From: Pseudomonadota bacterium
GTDB lineage: Bacteria > Pseudomonadota > Alphaproteobacteria > Acetobacterales > Acetobacteraceae
NCBI GenBank assembly: GCA_021780935.1
Contig: JAJXXT010000070.1
Coordinates: 1 to 27,266, forward strand
Direction: 5' to 3'
DNA length: 27,266 nucleotides
Shown: positions 25,581 to 27,266 of the stretch, piece after piece
Position numbering within the stretch: position 1 is the first letter of the stretch
Layout: every line of letters begins with the position of its first letter
Translations under genes and position numbers: made by a program
The notes under the pieces: model-generated
Told to the model about the DNA's origin: nothing
The model's input: the letters and a program-made list of their open reading frames with translations, nothing else
Databases searched by the model: none

Positions 25581-25599
25581 GCCGCCCGTCGAGTTCGGC

Positions 25600-25675
<76 letters not shown>

Positions 25676-25679
25676 TCGT

Positions 25680-25715
25680 GCGGGATTGAAAACAAAGATG
25701 TTTTCGCAATTCCGC
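25680..25715. terminator. Hairpin after tRNA-Lys
   Basis: GCGGGATT pairs with AATTCCGC (one G-T wobble), and GAAAAC with GTTTTC, around a six-base loop, with a two-base bulge on the right arm. It begins five bases after the tRNA. It may end tRNA transcription and also the convergent fadB-type gene. The rest of 25716-25791 shows nothing else. Confidence 0.5.
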
Positions 25716-25791
25716 GGCGATGCCGGGTTTGACCGGCGAGTTGAAGGACATCGACCGGACGCCGCGGGTGGAACTCGTCGCGGCCTTGGCG

Positions 25792-27266
25792 CTACAGGTT
25801 CATATCGGCGAAGCGGCGCCCGGCTTCGGCCATCTCGCGCAGCAGCGGCGCCGGCTCCCAGCCGGGACCGCTCGCCGCCGCCATCGCCTCGATCTCGCCG
25901 AGCACCGCCTTGATGCCCTTCTCGTCCGCCTCGTGCATCGGGCCGCCGCGCCAGGACGGGTAGCCGTAGCCGTTGACCAGCACCAGGTCGATGTCGGACG
26001 GGCGTTGCGCGATCCCCTCGGCGAGGATCTTCGCCGCCTCGTTGACCATCGCCGCGTGCACCCGCGCGGTGATCTCCTCGGGCTTCACCTCGCGCCGGGT
26101 GATCTGCTTTTCATGCGAGGCGCGCAGCACCAGCTCGGTCACCACCGGGTCCACGTGGCGTCCCTCGGCGTCGTGGCGGTAATAGCCGGCGCCGGTCTTC
26201 TGCCCGAAGCGTCCCATCTCGCAGATCCAGTCCGCGATCCGCACATAGCGCACGCGCGGGTCGCGGGTCGCGGCCGCGCGCTTGCGGCCGGCCCAGCCGA
26301 TATCCAGCCCCGCGAGATCGGCGACCGCATAGGGCCCCATGGCGAAGCCATAGGCTTCCAGCGCCGCGTCCACCTGCTCCGGCATCGCGCCGTCCTCCAG
26401 CAGGTAGTCGCACTGCGAGCGCCAGCGCGAGAGAATGCGGTTGCCGATGAACCCGTCGCAGATGCCGCTGACCACCGGCAGCTTGTGCAGCCGTTTCGAA
26501 AGTGTGATGGCGGTCGCCAGCACCTCGCCCGCGGTGCGCGGCGTGCGCACCACTTCCAGCAGCCGCATCACATGCGCGGGGCTGAAGAAATGCAGCCCCA
26601 CCACCCGCTCCGGCGCATCGACGACATCGGCCAGCAGATCGACATCGAGCCGCGACGTGTTGGAGGCGAGGATCGCGTCGCGCCGCGTGACGGCCGAGAG
26701 CCGGCGGAACAGCGTCTCCTTCGCCGCCACATCCTCGATGATCGCCTCGACCACGATGTCGGCATCAGCGAGCATCAGCAGATCGGCGCAGAAGCTGATC
26801 CGGCCCAGCCGCTCGCTCCGCGCAGCCGGTGACAGCCGTCCGCCCTTCACCTGCCGGTCGAGCACCGCGCGCACCCGTGCCTCGGCGGTGGCGGCGGCGG
26901 TGGCGTCGGCCTCCACCATCACCACGGGCAGGCCGGCGCTGGCGAACGCGATGGCGATGCCCGAGCCCATCGTCCCGCCGCCGACCACGCCGGTGCGCGC
27001 GACCGGCCACGGCGAGGGGATGCGCCCGTCCACCATCGGGATGCGCGCGGCCAGGCGCTCGGCGTGGAACAAGTGGCGCAGCGCGCGGCTCTGCGGCGCG
27101 CTGCGCAGGCGCTGGCTCTCCATGCGCTCCTTCTCAAGCGCCTCGGCGAACGGCAGATCGAGCGCCCATCCCACGGCCACCGCCGCCGCCGCCGGCGCTT
27201 CGGCGCCGCGCGCACGTTTGCGCACCGCCGCCACCGCGGTATCGAAGGCGGCGCGGTCCACCACCG
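25792..27266 (-). CDS. 3-hydroxyacyl-CoA dehydrogenase / enoyl-CoA hydratase, 3' part
   Basis: Part of a FadB/FadJ-type multifunctional beta-oxidation protein; the gene continues beyond the right edge. About 490 residues are visible. The first ~85 are the end of the hydratase domain and the linker. The NAD-binding domain follows with the Rossmann motif GVVGGGTMGSGIAIAFASAG, then NTSRLDV, and the 3-hydroxyacyl-CoA dehydrogenase signature GLHFFSPAHVMRLLEVV, whose His is catalytic. The C-terminal domain has CDGFIGNRIL, FAMGPYAVADLAGLDIGW and GYPSWRGGPMHEAD. The enzyme would hydrate enoyl-CoA and oxidise 3-hydroxyacyl-CoA. A thiolase partner would be expected upstream or downstream but is not in view. 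Confidence 0.93.
   Translation of the reverse strand, partial: VVDRAAFDTAVAAVRKRARGAEAPAAAAVAVGWALDLPFAEALEKERMESQRLRSAPQSRALRHLFHAERLAARIPMVDGRIPSPWPVARTGVVGGGTMGSGIAIAFASAGLPVVMVEADATAAATAEARVRAVLDRQVKGGRLSPAARSERLGRISFCADLLMLADADIVVEAIIEDVAAKETLFRRLSAVTRRDAILASNTSRLDVDLLADVVDAPERVVGLHFFSPAHVMRLLEVVRTPRTAGEVLATAITLSKRLHKLPVVSGICDGFIGNRILSRWRSQCDYLLEDGAMPEQVDAALEAYGFAMGPYAVADLAGLDIGWAGRKRAAATRDPRVRYVRIADWICEMGRFGQKTGAGYYRHDAEGRHVDPVVTELVLRASHEKQITRREVKPEEITARVHAAMVNEAAKILAEGIAQRPSDIDLVLVNGYGYPSWRGGPMHEADEKGIKAVLGEIEAMAAASGPGWEPAPLLREMAEAGRRFADMNL

Overview
This is high-GC DNA (about two thirds G+C by eye) with densely packed genes. The flbT/flaF pair, the GC-rich codon use and the gene families point to an alphaproteobacterium. 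Acetobacteraceae/Rhodospirillales is plausible, but that placement is inference. The window opens inside accB and closes inside a fadB/fadJ-type gene, so both end genes are partial.

Left half (1-12131): mostly housekeeping genes. On the + strand are accB (3' part), accC, an OpgC-type membrane protein, an SGNH hydrolase, aat and a secreted DUF4412-like protein. On the - strand is acnA (aconitase), whose 3' end faces the DUF4412-like gene across a perfect 12-bp hairpin. The + strand resumes with ccmA, ccmB, an EamA transporter, a decayed piece of isocitrate lyase (aceA) and a D-aminopeptidase-like serine hydrolase.

Right half (12136-25540): a flagellar filament and hook locus. Its centre is a divergent intergenic region at about 21370-21580. 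I read two outward-facing sigma-54 (-24/-12) promoters there with a 15-bp palindrome between them. Leftward run fliK, flgD, flagellin, flbT, flaF and a DUF1217 gene, followed by three overlapping genes: a TPR-methyltransferase, a TPR-GT41 (O-GlcNAc-transferase-like) glycosyltransferase and a second methyltransferase. Rightward run flgE, flgK and flgL. The simplest reading is that hook, junction and filament proteins are made together with an enzyme set that glycosylates flagellin and methylates the glycan. This modification module is the best candidate for an undescribed system here.

Right end: a tRNA-Lys(CUU) gene with its own promoter-like boxes and a following hairpin, then the partial beta-oxidation gene on the - strand.

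Smaller oddities are an exact 14-bp tandem duplication that rebuilt the flgK/flgL junction, a 15-bp triplet repeat inside fliK, a chain of two mini-ORFs before the SGNH hydrolase, and an internal deletion in the aceA remnant. I see no CRISPR array, insertion sequence or prophage.
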